A DNA stretch of 5,730 nt from Dermatophilaceae bacterium (GTDB taxonomy: Bacteria > Actinomycetota > Actinomycetes > Actinomycetales > Dermatophilaceae). Positions 5,103 through 5,730 of the stretch are shown one piece after another (within the stretch, counting starts at the first letter, position 1; the number at the start of each line of letters is the position of its first letter). The notes under the pieces are model-generated. The model saw nothing but the letters and a program-made list of their open reading frames with translations. It made no database searches and was not told where the DNA came from. The stretch lies in assembly GCA_013361975.1 (NCBI GenBank), contig JABFXB010000067.1, positions 1-5,730 of the forward strand. Direction: 5' to 3'. Position numbers and translations under genes: made by a program.

Positions 5103-5730
5103 TCAGGACGCGTCGTCGAGCTTCGACCCGCTCGTCTGCTGCACCTGCGTCAGGAACTCGTAGTTCGTCCGCGTCTTCTTGAGCCGGTCGATGAGCAGCT
5201 CGATGGCCTGCTGAGGGTCGAGCGCAGCGAGCACCCGGCGGAGCTTCCACATGATCTTCAGCTCCTCGCTCGCCAGGAGGATCTCCTCGCGGCGCGTGCC
5301 GGAGCTGTTGATGTCGACGGCAGGGAAGATGCGGCGGTTCGCGAGCTCGCGGTTGAGGCGCAGCTCCATGTTGCCGGTGCCCTTGAACTCCTCGAAGATC
5401 ACCTCGTCCATCTTCGAGCCGGTCTCGACGAGCGCGGTCGCGAGGATCGTGAGCGAGCCGCCGTTCTCGATGTTGCGCGCCGCACCGAAGAACTTCTTCG
5501 GCGGGTAGAGCGCGGCCGAGTCGACACCACCGGAGAGGATGCGCCCGCTCGCCGGCGCGGCGAGGTTGTAGGCGCGACCCAGCTTGGTGATCGAGTCGAG
5601 CAGCACGACGACGTCGTGGCCGAGCTCGACGAGGCGCTTGGCCCGCTCGATGGCGAGCTCGGCGACCGTCGTGTGGTCCTCGGCCGGCCGGTCGAAGGTC
5701 GAGGAGATGACCTCGCCCTTGACGGCCCGC
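5103..5730 (-). CDS. rho: Transcription termination factor Rho, C-terminal part
   Basis: ATP-dependent hexameric RNA helicase that ends transcription at Rho-dependent sites. The last 208 residues are visible; the RNA-binding N-terminus and Walker A lie beyond position 5730. The visible part is the RecA-like motor: GEVISSTFDRPAEDH; Walker B region VVVLLDSITKLGRAYN; Q-loop PASGRILSGGVD; KKFFGAARN; GGSLTILATALVETGS; R-loop EEFKGTGNMEL; then the arginine-containing NSSGTRREE segment and a C-terminal tail ending KLDDAS. The match to Rho is close along the whole stretch. The Q-loop has Arg where E. coli Rho has Lys283; I recall the same Arg in actinobacterial Rho, so I do not treat it as a defect. 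The stop is the TGA at 5105-5103. It is followed by 136 bases before the receiver operon on the same strand, so read-through into that operon is possible. Confidence 0.98.
   Translation of the reverse strand, partial: RAVKGEVISSTFDRPAEDHTTVAELAIERAKRLVELGHDVVVLLDSITKLGRAYNLAAPASGRILSGGVDSAALYPPKKFFGAARNIENGGSLTILATALVETGSKMDEVIFEEFKGTGNMELRLNRELANRRIFPAVDINSSGTRREEILLASEELKIMWKLRRVLAALDPQQAIELLIDRLKKTRTNYEFLTQVQQTSGSKLDDAS

Noticed and set aside
5554..5571. Arg in place of Lys in the Rho Q-loop as a sign of altered function.
   Set aside because: The change is conservative and, as I recall, normal for actinobacterial Rho; the rest of the motor is intact.
1..5730. tRNA, rRNA, CRISPR arrays, insertion sequences and attachment sites.
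   Set aside because: Coding sequence fills almost the whole window, and the one gap shows no direct-repeat arrays, terminal inverted repeats or tRNA-like folds.

Overview
The window is very GC-rich, and all five genes lie on the minus strand, so transcription runs from position 5730 towards position 1. The Rho C-terminus, the near absence of TAT/ATA trinucleotides and the GC-loaded codon third positions fit a high-GC actinobacterium. A Micrococcales-type organism is my guess; nothing in the window fixes the genus.

Layout in the direction of transcription. (1) 5730-5103: the last 208 residues of transcription termination factor Rho; its N-terminus is outside the window. (2) 5102-4967: the only real intergenic gap, 136 bases. 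It holds two GC-rich inverted repeats just after rho, a possible flagellar-sigma-like promoter (CTCC-N15-GCCGAT) and an AT-rich leader. (3) 4966-4565: a stand-alone receiver (CheY/OmpR-like) with no output domain. (4) 4503-3445, or possibly from 4557: a membrane-anchored HEAT-repeat protein. (5) 3448-2000: a membrane-bound, processive-type family 2 glycosyltransferase. (6) 2003-1: a two-TM histidine kinase with a CHASE3-like outer region, HAMP, GAF, HisKA and HATPase_c domains, cut by the window edge just before its C-terminus.

Genes 3 to 6 look like one operon. HEAT/GT and GT/kinase each overlap by four bases (ATGA and GTGA), and the receiver is separated from the HEAT gene by at most 61 bases. 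The likely job is synthesis of a surface or extracellular polysaccharide under control of a dedicated two-component pair. The receiver has no DNA-binding domain and the synthase has no PilZ (c-di-GMP) domain. A reasonable hypothesis is therefore control after translation: kinase to receiver, then receiver to HEAT protein and/or synthase at the membrane. That chain is inference; the domains and gene order are read directly.

The best leads are this receiver-HEAT-synthase-kinase module, its position directly after rho where many actinobacteria carry rpmE, the possible flagellar-type promoter, and a repeated 9-mer ACGGCATAC that holds three of the only five TAT/ATA trinucleotides in the window. 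I saw no RNA genes, mobile elements or CRISPR arrays.
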